Below the pieces are notes generated by a model that saw nothing but the letters and a program-made list of their open reading frames with translations, was not told the DNA's origin and did not search any database. Positions 32,256 to 40,469 of a DNA stretch of 40,494 nucleotides are shown piece by piece. The stretch is from Methanoregulaceae archaeon (GTDB taxonomy: Archaea; Halobacteriota; Methanomicrobia; Methanomicrobiales; Methanospirillaceae). Each line of letters starts with the position of its first letter. Position 1 is the first letter of the stretch. The position numbers and the translations under genes are program-made. Where the stretch lies: contig JAHDSI010000022.1 in assembly GCA_018432765.1 (NCBI GenBank), positions 1-40,494 of the forward strand, in the 5' to 3' direction.

Positions 32256-32720
32256 ATGATTTGGCGAAGAAGGCATCCTCTCGGATGGAGAGCAGAAGAT
32301 CTTGAAGCGATGATGAGCGAGATGGAAAACCTGTTTTGGGGGGGGCGGATGCTTCCGCCCGGAGGTATCACGGACAGGATGCTCCCTGCCATACGGGGTG
32401 AGTTCCGGGTAGATGTGCGTGAACATGACGACGAGGTGATCGTAGTCGCCGATCTGCCAGGTGTCGAAAAGGATGATATATCCTTGAAGCTGGTCTCCCC
32501 GAACACGCTCGAGATCGATTGCGAGAGAAAGGGCGAGAAGGAGGAAGAACGGGAAGGATATTACATGCGGGAACGGATGTACGGCTCCATGAAGAGGATG
32601 GTCACCCTGCCACGGGACGTCGAGGAGGCAGGTTCATCGGCATCATTCAAAAACGGGGTTCTGGAAGTCAGGTTAAAGAAGAGCGAGAAAGAGCGTGGCA
32701 AAAGAATCCTGATCGAATAA
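32256..32720 (+). CDS. hsp20: Hsp20/alpha-crystallin small heat shock protein
   Basis: 154 aa. N-terminal arm (MIWRRRHPLGW...) then an alpha-crystallin domain (about 48-140): EFRVDVREHDDEVIVVADLPGVEKDDISLKL, YMRERMYGSMKRMVTLP and FKNGVLEVRLKK. The C-terminal GKRILIE contains the IxI-type motif (ILI) for oligomer contacts. It holds unfolding proteins during stress. The strong promoter and perfect Shine-Dalgarno predict high expression. Confidence 0.93.
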   Translation: MIWRRRHPLGWRAEDLEAMMSEMENLFWGGRMLPPGGITDRMLPAIRGEFRVDVREHDDEVIVVADLPGVEKDDISLKLVSPNTLEIDCERKGEKEEEREGYYMRERMYGSMKRMVTLPRDVEEAGSSASFKNGVLEVRLKKSEKERGKRILIE

Positions 32721-32775
32721 ATCCCGATAATATTCCTTTTTTCCGATGGCTTGAAGTGCATGAAATGCAATTTCT

Positions 32776-33567
32776 ATGGGAATGGATAAGAAGAAAGTCC
32801 GGGACTACATGACATATGATGTGGTTACCGTCGATGTCCATGGTACGATCAGGGAAGTGATCGAAAAGATACAAAAGACAGGGCATGACGGGTTCCCGGT
32901 GGTAAACGGCAACGAAGTCGTGGGATATATCGCCGCCCGCGACCTGCTGTTTGTCCCCCCTTCGACACCTGTTGAGAAGATCATGTCGGACCACCTCATC
33001 GTGGCCGACCCTGACATGAGTGTCAATGATGCAGCACGGGTCATCTTTCGATCGGGAATACAGAAACTGCCGGTTGTCGATGAGAAGAACTGTCTCCTCG
33101 GGATCATCTCAAATACCGACGTGATACGATCCCAGATCGAGCACGTCTCGCCGGAGAAGGTATTCAACTTCATCACCACGTTACAAAAGCTCCACGGGAT
33201 ATCACCGGAGCTGAAGCGGGAGTCGGTACCCATCGAGATGCTCCTGCCCACGCAGTCCCGTATCTACGAAGACGAGCTCGAGGGGAGGATGTACGAGATC
33301 AGGAAAGGCCTGGCAGAACCCCTTATTGTCGTCAGAAGGCCCGGGAAACTTATCCTCATAGACGGGCATCATCGGGCGATAGCGGCAAGGAAACTGGGAA
33401 TCCGTGCTCTTGATGCGTACGTGATCGAGATAAACGAAAATATCGAACTTGGCATTGAACGCACTGCCAGAACCATGAATTTACAGACACTCGACGATAT
33501 CGAGGTGCTCGACTATGCCCGGCACCCGCTGGTCGCGATAACACACCGGCTCGTGAGGAGAAACTAG
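32776..33567 (+). CDS. CBS-pair protein with ParB-like domain
   Basis: 263 aa. Two CBS motifs (about 8-60, VRDYMTYDVVTVDVHGTIREVIEKI...VGYIAARDLLF; and about 66-122, MSDHLIVADPDMSVNDAARVIF...LLGIISNTDVIR) bind adenine nucleotides in this family. A ParB/sulfiredoxin-like domain follows (about 150-225) with PLIVVRRPGKLILIDGHHRAIAARKLG. CBS-ParB fusions occur in methanogens and are thought to be ligand-regulated DNA-binding or nuclease-like proteins. The chosen ATG has no ribosome-binding site; a second ATG lies six bases downstream. Confidence 0.85.
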   Translation: MGMDKKKVRDYMTYDVVTVDVHGTIREVIEKIQKTGHDGFPVVNGNEVVGYIAARDLLFVPPSTPVEKIMSDHLIVADPDMSVNDAARVIFRSGIQKLPVVDEKNCLLGIISNTDVIRSQIEHVSPEKVFNFITTLQKLHGISPELKRESVPIEMLLPTQSRIYEDELEGRMYEIRKGLAEPLIVVRRPGKLILIDGHHRAIAARKLGIRALDAYVIEINENIELGIERTARTMNLQTLDDIEVLDYARHPLVAITHRLVRRN

Positions 33568-34742
33568 GACCCCTCGCACCGGATATCATATTTTTCATTC
33601 AGGACATGCTCCTTTACGATCGTTCCGCCTGCGACGACCACGTCAGGCCATATCCGTGTCCGTGAATGAACCACCACTCCCTCTTCAAGAATTACCCTCG
33701 GCCCGATCACCGTATCGTTCTCGAGGCTGCAGTCATCGCCAACGTGTGTGTCGTTGTCGATGGTGCTCCCGCTCACCGTGGTATTGACCCCGATCGTGAC
33801 ACCGTCATAGATCGATGACGAGAAGATCTTGACATCATCCATCAGGGTGCATTGGTTCCCGATACTCGTATACGGCCCAATCAGGACATTATTGCCGATA
33901 GACGTCCCGGATCCGATAGCCACCGGGCCGATGATCCGGGTGTTGCTCCCCACCGAGCAGGACGCCCCCAGCTGTACAGGCCCGTGGATAAGGGATCCGC
34001 GAAGCGTGAGATCTCCGTGTATGCTTGTGAACGGGATCTCCTTGAGTTTCCACCGCTCGGCATTCCGAAGAGATAGCGGGCTCCCCACATCACTCCAGTT
34101 ACCCCGTGCAAGCCATCCTTTCAGCACGTGCCCTCTCTCCATCAGGTGCGGGAAGAGATCCCTGGCAAAATCGAATTTTTTGTTGGACGGGATATGGTCG
34201 AAGATCTCGGGGCTGCAGACATATATCCCCGTGCTGGCAAGGTTTGAGAAGATCTCCCCGGGTGAGGGTTTTTCCGTGAAACGTTTTATCTGGAAGGCCA
34301 CATCTATCTCGGCAATACCATATTCTGATGGCTCATCGATGCTGATGAGACCGATGGAGACTATCGGCTTTTCCCGGGAGTGTTCACGGTAAAATTCGAG
34401 GAGGTTCAGGTCAGTGACGTGATCCCCCCCCACGACAAGAAAGTCCTGGTCTTCAAGATAGGACTGGGCGTTCTTTACGCTCCCGGCAGTGCCGAGTTTT
34501 GTCTTTTCATGCACATAGGTCACATCGGCCCCGAAGAGTGAACCGTCACCCAGTGCATCCTCGATAGCCTCGCTCATGTAGCCGAGCGTGATGATGATGT
34601 CATTGAACCCGAGGTTGGACAAGTGGGAGACAAGGTGCTCGATTGACGGCCGGTTCACGATTGGGATACAGGGTTTGGGCCTGTCAAAGGTCAGTGGCCG
34701 CAACCGTGTCCCTTCACCTCCGCACATGATACAGACCTTCAT
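33564..34742 (-). CDS. Sugar-1-phosphate nucleotidyltransferase with beta-helix
   Basis: 392 aa. Nucleotidyltransferase domain at about 1-235 with GGEGTRLRPLTFDRPKP (nucleotide and Mg2+ site), GDHVTDLNL and FTEKPSPGE. The C-terminal left-handed beta helix (about 240-370) shows repeated hexapeptides such as IIGPVAIGSGTSIGNNVLIGPYTSIGN. Family relatives make GDP-mannose, dTDP-glucose or UDP-GlcNAc; the sugar cannot be read from the sequence. It would feed glycan or S-layer glycosylation. It converges with the CBS-ParB gene (4-bp overlap). Confidence 0.9.
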   Translation of the reverse strand: MKVCIMCGGEGTRLRPLTFDRPKPCIPIVNRPSIEHLVSHLSNLGFNDIIITLGYMSEAIEDALGDGSLFGADVTYVHEKTKLGTAGSVKNAQSYLEDQDFLVVGGDHVTDLNLLEFYREHSREKPIVSIGLISIDEPSEYGIAEIDVAFQIKRFTEKPSPGEIFSNLASTGIYVCSPEIFDHIPSNKKFDFARDLFPHLMERGHVLKGWLARGNWSDVGSPLSLRNAERWKLKEIPFTSIHGDLTLRGSLIHGPVQLGASCSVGSNTRIIGPVAIGSGTSIGNNVLIGPYTSIGNQCTLMDDVKIFSSSIYDGVTIGVNTTVSGSTIDNDTHVGDDCSLENDTVIGPRVILEEGVVVHSRTRIWPDVVVAGGTIVKEHVLNEKYDIRCEGS

Positions 34743-34826
34743 ACCTGATGTATCAGACGCAATCGGATTTAATCATGTTGAGTCGGAGATCCGGGCATAT
34801 CCGGAGGTATTGTGACCACGCGAATC

Positions 34827-34846
34827 CATTGAAAACTTATTCAATG
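34827..34846 (+). promoter_or_regulatory. 20-bp palindrome before the 34883 gene
   Basis: CATTGAA (34827-34833) and TTCAATG (34840-34846), a perfect inverted repeat with a 6-bp spacer AACTTA. It ends 36 bp before the ATG at 34883 and lies where the core promoter should be, so it could be an operator of that gene. Confidence 0.35.
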
Positions 34847-34882
34847 ATTCGAAACCTACTATTCAGACGGTAATCACAAACC

Positions 34883-35734
34883 ATGCACGAACACAAGAAG
34901 CCGGAGAAGACAGAAGGCGATATAGAGAGATATCTCTCGATTGCCGTACCCCTCGTTTCGTTCGGGGGTATAGCGCTTGCAATATCTCTGCAGTATCTGG
35001 GCCTCATCGCTGATGCAGGGGAATTCTTCTGGGGATGCGTTATCGGTTCCGTGTGCCTTGCATACCTGGCCTGGATAAAGCCCCGGAGGGACATCGTCGC
35101 CCTTCTCGCGCCCCTTTACGCAGTTCTCATCTTTCTCGTTCCCCTTGAAATGCGCCCGAACCTCGTATTGCAGGTGTTGTTTGCTATCAGCATAACCATC
35201 CTTGTTGTACGTCTGAATAAGAGGTTCAGCTCGCCGATGTCACAAGTAACTGAGGAGAATCACATGGAAAAATATCTCTATGACTATATGAACCGGATAA
35301 GTCCTTATTACCGCGACATGGATCCGGAGTGTGCACACGAAGTAGCATCCACTGTCCTCTCATACAAGTACGGGCTCTTTCCGAAAACACTGCAGAGTGC
35401 AGAGAAAGCCCTTGCCATGCTCCCCGAGGACGGAGCTAAAAAGACGCTGAAAAAGGCTGTTACCATCGTCGCTGACAGGGCGGAGAATCTTGAAGAATCC
35501 CGTGTAAAGAGGGTATCTGCCGAGTCGTTTTCACCCGAGGACGACGAGTACCTCGCTATCGTTCTCCCGGCCGAATCGGTTGAAAACAGGGATGAGCTCA
35601 AGCTTGACAATGCATTGCTGCTCCTGTATGCAGTGGGATACCTGGAATCCCCCAATGACGGACAGTCACTCGACGAGCACCAGAATTTCTTCCTCCAGAT
35701 ATTGAACTCGTATAAAAAGGCCCTGAATATCTGA
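34883..35734 (+). CDS. Membrane protein with helical cytosolic domain, unknown function
   Basis: 283 aa. Four membrane helices in the first 125 residues (SIAVPLVSFGGIALAISLQYL, FFWGCVIGSVCLAYLAW, IVALLAPLYAVLIFLVPL, NLVLQVLFAISITILVVRL) are followed by about 155 residues that look soluble and mostly helical (LYDYMNRISPYYRDMDPECAHEV, LQSAEKALAMLPEDG, LDNALLLLYAVGYL). I do not recognise the family. The soluble part could be TPR-like, but no repeat consensus is convincing. It stands alone, with a palindrome over its promoter region. Confidence 0.8.
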   Translation: MHEHKKPEKTEGDIERYLSIAVPLVSFGGIALAISLQYLGLIADAGEFFWGCVIGSVCLAYLAWIKPRRDIVALLAPLYAVLIFLVPLEMRPNLVLQVLFAISITILVVRLNKRFSSPMSQVTEENHMEKYLYDYMNRISPYYRDMDPECAHEVASTVLSYKYGLFPKTLQSAEKALAMLPEDGAKKTLKKAVTIVADRAENLEESRVKRVSAESFSPEDDEYLAIVLPAESVENRDELKLDNALLLLYAVGYLESPNDGQSLDEHQNFFLQILNSYKKALNI

Positions 35735-36227
35735 ACCCACGTTATTGTCGTATATCCTTTCCCACAGGACAGGAGAGGGTCGTTCCACGAGCTATGGCAA
35801 AATCGGCCGTCAACAGCGATCAACTCCATCCGGTGCCGGGAAGGTGCGCCACATTCGATTCTAGAGAAAACCACGATGATTCCCGGTCGGGACACATGCA
35901 ATAAAAGATGGGCATGGCTCTGCGCTACCTGTAGAAATATTCGATGAACCGGGAACAGGGTGTTTGGGCTGCCCGCCCCCCCTGCTGGTCCCGCATGCAC
36001 TAACCGTGCCCATACCCCCGAATTTGCTGCGAAGGTTTCTCATCTTTCGAGACCGGAGGAGGCACATCCACTGTTCAGTGAAGCCTTTGTTCCTGTCCGA
36101 ACATGGATTTTGGATATGGAACCCTGACCGCGGGAACAGCGGTGGGCTGGAATGGCCGGGCAGATATCCCGGTCTCAACAAAGACCAATTATTCTCCTGT
36201 TGTGCGGCAGGGAAAAAAATTTGAAAC
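35735..36227. other. Intergenic stretch of about 490 bp
   Basis: No gene that I can support. A plus-strand frame from 36103 begins like a protein (MDFGYGTLTAGTAVGWNGRA) but runs into the coding region of the opposite gene and lacks a ribosome-binding site; it may be a chance frame or relic. A TATA-like GCAATAAAAG occurs at 35899-35908. No tRNA or repeat seen. Confidence 0.35.
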
Positions 36228-36548
36228 TCACAGCGTGTCCAGGCTGATTCCGTTGAAATCCTGCATGATCTCGCCGATCTCCTTCACTCCAAACGCAGTC
36301 TGGACGACGTTCATGTCCAGCTGGATTGCAGCGTCCACCATGTAATCGAGGATATCAATCGATAGCTCTCTCTGCTGCTTGCTTTTTCGGATCTGGTCAA
36401 CAAGAAAGGTTATCTTCTCAGGTTTTTCCATGCGGAGCTTTGCAACGCTGATGACACACATGTAGATGCGGGTGAGGTTTCGATCAGTGCCTGTAATGGT
36501 ATCGAAGAAATTTTTGATTATCTGGGCCTGAAAAACCTCGCCACCCAT
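36228..36548 (-). CDS. Conserved-looking helical protein, unknown function
   Basis: 106 aa, soluble and all-helical (FQAQIIKNFFDTITGTDRNL, RIYMCVISVAKLRMEKPEKI, SIDILDYMVDAAIQLDMNVV). No cysteine motif, membrane helix or known domain is recognised, although codon use and start context look normal. On the minus strand ACTATATTTTTATAC (about 36565-36580) lies about 25 bp before the ATG, suggesting a nearly leaderless transcript. It lies downstream of the YchF-like gene on the same strand after a gap of 84 bp. Confidence 0.75.
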   Translation of the reverse strand: MGGEVFQAQIIKNFFDTITGTDRNLTRIYMCVISVAKLRMEKPEKITFLVDQIRKSKQQRELSIDILDYMVDAAIQLDMNVVQTAFGVKEIGEIMQDFNGISLDTL

Positions 36549-36632
36549 GATAAATTGAGTTTTCCTCCATAGTATAAAAATATAGTGGTGAATCCGGGAA
36601 AAATCAGCCCCGGATCGCGATTAGGGAGATTA

Positions 36633-37802
36633 TTATTTGGCTGTGCTGACAATCCGGACAATATCGCCGTCGGAAAGCACGTGGGTATCCTTCACCCTCA
36701 TCTTTGTGCGGGCATCTATCGCATATAAAAATCCCTTGCCGATATCGGTATGGACCTGGTAGGCAAGGTCACGCGGCGTTGATCCCTTCTTCATCAGGAA
36801 TGCGTCAGGGAGCACCTCTCCCCTGCTGTCTGAAAACTTGTTCTCGTCCTCGACCGGGTAGACCACGATCAGCCCGAGCAGTTCGCGCACCGTGTGGTTG
36901 ATAGCCTGCTGGACACCCGTACCTCCGAATCTGTTCATGACGGCGGCGATCTTTTCAAGTCCGGCTTTCTGTGCCTGCGATAGTTCATCTGTTTTGTTGA
37001 TGGAGAAGGTGGGGTCTCCCGGGAGATAGGTGACCATGCCTGCGTTCGCAGCATTCCGGAGTGCCAGCTCTCCGGCCACCGATGCAAAGATCATCCCTGA
37101 CTGCTCCAGCGTCGCAAGGAGCCCAGCCGGTGCCTGGTCCACCTTGTTGCCGATGGCGATCATGGGCTTGGATATCTCCACGATCTCCCTGCAAAACGAC
37201 TTGAGACCATCTTCGTCTGCATGCACGAGGTCGATTGCTGCCGACACTTCGGCGTCCCTCACGTCCTCGGGTGATATCCCGAGTCCTGCGAACACCTCCG
37301 CGACACCGGTGTGCACGGAGTAGGTCCTTGTCTGGGCCTGCCGCTGGAGCCGTGCCCAGTGCTTGTCGAGGATTCCATAGACCCACATGTTCATCTCGTA
37401 CCAAAGAAATGCAACGTCATCCAGGGGATTGTGGCTCCCGGTCTCCACGGGATTCCCTTCGCTGTCCGTGGCCCCGCTGGCATCGACAATATGGATTATC
37501 GCGTCTGCCTGCCTGAGGTTGTCCAGGAACTGGTTGCCAAGCCCCCGGCCCTTGTGTGCATCCGGTACGAGACCCGCGACATCGATCATGTTCACGGGGA
37601 TGAAACGGGCCCCGTCGACACATTTTTTGCAGGGAAGGGAGAGATTCCTGCATGGGCATTCCGCCCTGAAATATGCCACGCCGAAATTGGCATCGATTGT
37701 GGTGAACGGATAATTTGCTATCTCGGCATGGGCCATCGTCGCTGCCCGAAAGAACGTGGTCTTGCCACAGTTGGGCTTTCCTGCCAGTGCGAGCGTTATC
37801 AT
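36633..37802 (-). CDS. YchF/Obg-family GTPase (archaeal Ygr210-like)
   Basis: 389 aa. G1 GKPNCGKTT (8-16), FTTIDANFG (G2 region), DVAGLVPDAHKGRGLGNQFL (G3), and G4 NKVD, an intact NKxD that predicts GTP specificity, unlike bacterial YchF/Ola1, which have NxxE and prefer ATP. A helical insert follows G3, and a TGS domain closes the protein (LIVVYPVEDENKFSD... and a final KDTHVLSDGDIVRIV). A cysteine cluster CPCRNLSLPCKKC lies near residue 50-65. It likely binds ribosomes. Many annotation systems call it a redox-regulated ATPase, which the NKxD motif does not support. Confidence 0.92.
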   Translation of the reverse strand: MITLALAGKPNCGKTTFFRAATMAHAEIANYPFTTIDANFGVAYFRAECPCRNLSLPCKKCVDGARFIPVNMIDVAGLVPDAHKGRGLGNQFLDNLRQADAIIHIVDASGATDSEGNPVETGSHNPLDDVAFLWYEMNMWVYGILDKHWARLQRQAQTRTYSVHTGVAEVFAGLGISPEDVRDAEVSAAIDLVHADEDGLKSFCREIVEISKPMIAIGNKVDQAPAGLLATLEQSGMIFASVAGELALRNAANAGMVTYLPGDPTFSINKTDELSQAQKAGLEKIAAVMNRFGGTGVQQAINHTVRELLGLIVVYPVEDENKFSDSRGEVLPDAFLMKKGSTPRDLAYQVHTDIGKGFLYAIDARTKMRVKDTHVLSDGDIVRIVSTAK

Positions 37803-37844
37803 AGCTATTCCCTTTAAGTGATAATACTCTATTAAAATGTTATT

Positions 37845-38435
37845 ATGTCGTTTGTAACCAGAAATACATACTATTTTGACAACCCCGGACCTGCCAATAC
37901 CGGGGATGCCGCCCGGTTTGCGGTGGAGCGGGCAAAGGAGCTCGGGGTCCGATCAATCGTGGTTGCCAGCACAACCGGTGCATCTGCACTCGAATTTGAA
38001 AAGGCGATGAAGGGTTCGGGCTTATCGCTCGTCGTCGTCACCCACGTGGTAGGGTTTGCGGAACCGGGAGTCTGGCAGTTTTCGGAGGAGAATGCCGCCA
38101 CGCTCCGGGCGAACGGTGCGAAGATCGTGGTTGGAACGCATGTCCTCTCCGGTCTCGAGAGAACATTCTCGCGCTCGGCCAAGGTGGGCGGCGGATCCCG
38201 TACCGAGGCTGTCGCGGAAGCCCTTCGCCGGGTCGTGGCGGTGGGATTGAAGGTCGCGGTGGAATGCACGCTCATCGCTGCGGACCAGGGCGCAATCCCG
38301 GTTGATGAAGAGGTTGTCGCGGTGGGCGGGACCGCTTCGGGGGCTGACACGGTCTGCGTCATCCGGCCTTCGCATACATCGGCGTTCTTCGACCTGCAGG
38401 TCAGGGAGATTGTCGCCATGCCGAGGAACAGGTGA
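37845..38435 (+). CDS. Stand-alone pyruvate kinase C-terminal-like domain
   Basis: 196 aa. The pattern of pyruvate kinase alpha/beta domains is visible: NTGDAARFAVERAKELGVRSIVVASTTGASALEF, then GAKIVVGTHVLSGLERTF and VAVECTLIAADQGAIPVDEEVVAVGG. The catalytic TIM barrel is missing, so this is not a kinase. Such stand-alone domains are common in archaea and are presumed small-ligand sensors. A TATA-like CTTTAAG about 30 bp before the ATG suggests a leaderless mRNA. The next gene starts 3 bp downstream. Confidence 0.87.
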   Translation: MSFVTRNTYYFDNPGPANTGDAARFAVERAKELGVRSIVVASTTGASALEFEKAMKGSGLSLVVVTHVVGFAEPGVWQFSEENAATLRANGAKIVVGTHVLSGLERTFSRSAKVGGGSRTEAVAEALRRVVAVGLKVAVECTLIAADQGAIPVDEEVVAVGGTASGADTVCVIRPSHTSAFFDLQVREIVAMPRNR

Positions 38436-38438
38436 CGG

Positions 38439-39269
38439 ATGGTTCTCGAATCGCTGAAAAAAACGTTATCCCTCCTCGCCTCCACACCCGTCCTCTGGGT
38501 GCCGGGAATCGTGATGGGCCTCTTCGGTCTCCTGGACCTTGCTGCCCAGTATTCCCTCGGGGAATTCGTGGCGGGAAGGATGTGGATCATAGAGATGGTT
38601 GTCGTCCCCTTCTTCGTCGGAGCGCTTATGCATGTCATCAGGGAGGGACAGGGAACGACGGGGGTATTCCTGCAGGGGGGTCTGAAGTACTATTTCAGGA
38701 TCCTGATTCCAACGGTGCTTATCGCTTTTGCAGTAATCCTTACGGTCATCCTGCTGCTGGTCCCCCTCTCGATCATGGGGATCGCACTCGAGATGCTCCC
38801 CTTTATCGCGGCGGGAAGCGCAGTCGGAATATTCTTCTTCACCTTCTTTTACGACGCCGCCGCAGTTTTCGAGGATGCGAAAGTCTTCGATTCTATCAGG
38901 AGGAGCATCGAGGTGGTGCTGAGAAATCCCGGCGCGGTTATACTCTTTTATATTGTGATCCTGGCTTTTTTCGCTGCCATCCTGCTGATCTTCGCGCTCA
39001 TCTGGACCGCGATTCTCTACGATAGCCTGACACCCCTGATCGGGATGGACACCTCGATGATAGAGTCTTTTACTCCCGACGATCTGATCGCCCTCATCGG
39101 GCCGCGGGGAGTTGCCATAACCGCTGTCCTCTATATGGCCGCGGCCGCCATCACCTTCCCCTTCGTATATACGTACAAATCAGCTTTTTTCCAGAAATAT
39201 GCACAACAGGCTGAGCCGGAACATCTCCAGGGCGAGTACGACACCAAGGGGCGCTGGTACAAGTACTGA
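38439..39269 (+). CDS. Polytopic membrane protein (DUF7847-like)
   Basis: 276 aa with six or more membrane helices (LWVPGIVMGLFGLLDLA, VVVPFFVGALMHVI, ILIPTVLIAFAVILTVILLLVPL, LPFIAAGSAVGIFFFTFF, AVILFYIVILAFFAAILLIFALIW, VAITAVLYMAAAAITFPFVYTY). It has the internal arrangement of archaeal DUF7847/glycerophosphoryl-diester-linked membrane domains, with the amphipathic VFEDAKVFDSIRRSIEVVLRNPGAV segment typical of these. Function unknown. It forms a pair with the pyruvate-kinase-C-like gene. Confidence 0.78.
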   Translation: MVLESLKKTLSLLASTPVLWVPGIVMGLFGLLDLAAQYSLGEFVAGRMWIIEMVVVPFFVGALMHVIREGQGTTGVFLQGGLKYYFRILIPTVLIAFAVILTVILLLVPLSIMGIALEMLPFIAAGSAVGIFFFTFFYDAAAVFEDAKVFDSIRRSIEVVLRNPGAVILFYIVILAFFAAILLIFALIWTAILYDSLTPLIGMDTSMIESFTPDDLIALIGPRGVAITAVLYMAAAAITFPFVYTYKSAFFQKYAQQAEPEHLQGEYDTKGRWYKY

Positions 39270-39278
39270 CCGGTGTAT

Positions 39279-40469
39279 TCACAGGTAGAAGAGGAGGGCA
39301 AACAACCCTCCCCCCGCAGTCGCCAGGATATTTGTCCCTGCATTCCCGATTATTCCCCTGTTTTCGATGAGTGCGCCCACGAGGCTGTCGATATTGGTCC
39401 CTACCATTCCGGCAGCTATTCCGACGATCGCCATGGGCATGTCGATTATCCCGAGTAAGAAGCAGAAGAGCGAGATAATGACGGCGCCTCCCAGGGCAGT
39501 CAGTTCACCGATCATGGTGATCCCGCCATTCGTGCCTGCCGGGACTTTCTTGAATGTCGTGATCAGGTACGGATCGCCCCCTGTCACACCTATCTCGCTT
39601 GCCATCGTATCGGCCGTCGCAGTCGCCACGCTCCCGGCAAAGAGGGCGAGATACATGGGTTCTCCGGAAATACCCCAGAGTACTGCCGCGGCAGCGGAGA
39701 CGCTTCCGTTTGCAAAGACATTCAGGTAACCCCTCGCACCCCCGTGCATCTGTTCCACACCCATCTTCTGCTTGTATTCGTACCTGTACCGCGTGCAGAT
39801 CGAACCAAGGATGAAGAACGTGAGCATGACCAGGAACCACCGGATATCTGCAAACACGATGAGTATCAGGCCGATCAGGGCGCCGGAGAAGAGACCGCTC
39901 ACATCGGCCGTCTTCAGCCTGTACGAGGAGTACCCAAAACCGAAGGCGACGAGGACAGCCAGAAAGATCAGGGTAATATCGGCCTGGTAATTGAGTTCGT
40001 TGATGAGGATCATGGTCATGGCGATTCCAAGCGCCTCGATCATGAGGGCGTCCTCGCGCTCACGAAGGATTGCCTTTAAGAGCACGGCCACGACGATACC
40101 AAAGAGGATGACCAGCGGGACAAAAGTCTGGAGATAGAACATCACGAGGATGCACCCGACGAGAGCGGCAGTGATGTAGGTTATGTAGGAGAAGAGGCGC
40201 TCCGTCGTACCTCGAAACGCCATCTCGCCCATCACCAGGATGACTATCGTGCATGAGAAGATCAGCAGCGGGAGAACACCGATGCCGTAGAGAATGGCGA
40301 TGGGGACCATGGCGATCGCCAGGTAACGCGTCTTTTTTATCAGGAAGAGAACGCCCGACGTGAGGAGCACGATAATCGAGAGAAACCAGGCCGGCTGGAT
40401 AAAAGGCGCAATCAGAATGAAAGATAGGGTCAGGATTGCTGCGAGCCTGTCACCCAGACTGGACGTCAT
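39279..40469 (-). CDS. DUF92 family membrane protein
   Basis: 396 aa, about ten membrane helices. The C-terminal part has the DUF92 signature: GSVATATADTMASEIGVTGGDPYLITTFKKVPAGTNGGITMIGELTALGG, followed by GTNIDSLVGALIENRGIIGNAGTN. DUF92 is related to the plant VTE6 phytyl-phosphate kinase and the wider polyprenol-kinase-like membrane proteins; an isoprenoid alcohol phosphate substrate, for example for archaeal lipid recycling, is possible. The N-terminal half (about 1-180) consists of further helices not required for DUF92. It converges with the preceding membrane protein with a 9-bp gap. Confidence 0.88.
   Translation of the reverse strand: MTSSLGDRLAAILTLSFILIAPFIQPAWFLSIIVLLTSGVLFLIKKTRYLAIAMVPIAILYGIGVLPLLIFSCTIVILVMGEMAFRGTTERLFSYITYITAALVGCILVMFYLQTFVPLVILFGIVVAVLLKAILREREDALMIEALGIAMTMILINELNYQADITLIFLAVLVAFGFGYSSYRLKTADVSGLFSGALIGLILIVFADIRWFLVMLTFFILGSICTRYRYEYKQKMGVEQMHGGARGYLNVFANGSVSAAAAVLWGISGEPMYLALFAGSVATATADTMASEIGVTGGDPYLITTFKKVPAGTNGGITMIGELTALGGAVIISLFCFLLGIIDMPMAIVGIAAGMVGTNIDSLVGALIENRGIIGNAGTNILATAGGGLFALLFYL

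Noticed and set aside
35308-36000. 230-codon minus-strand frame overlapping the end of the 34883 gene
   Set aside because: Serine-rich shadow of the plus-strand gene, with no start context.
36103-36345. Frame starting MDFGYGTLTAGTAV
   Set aside because: No ribosome-binding site, and it runs antisense into the 36228 gene. A short relic cannot be excluded but the evidence is too thin.
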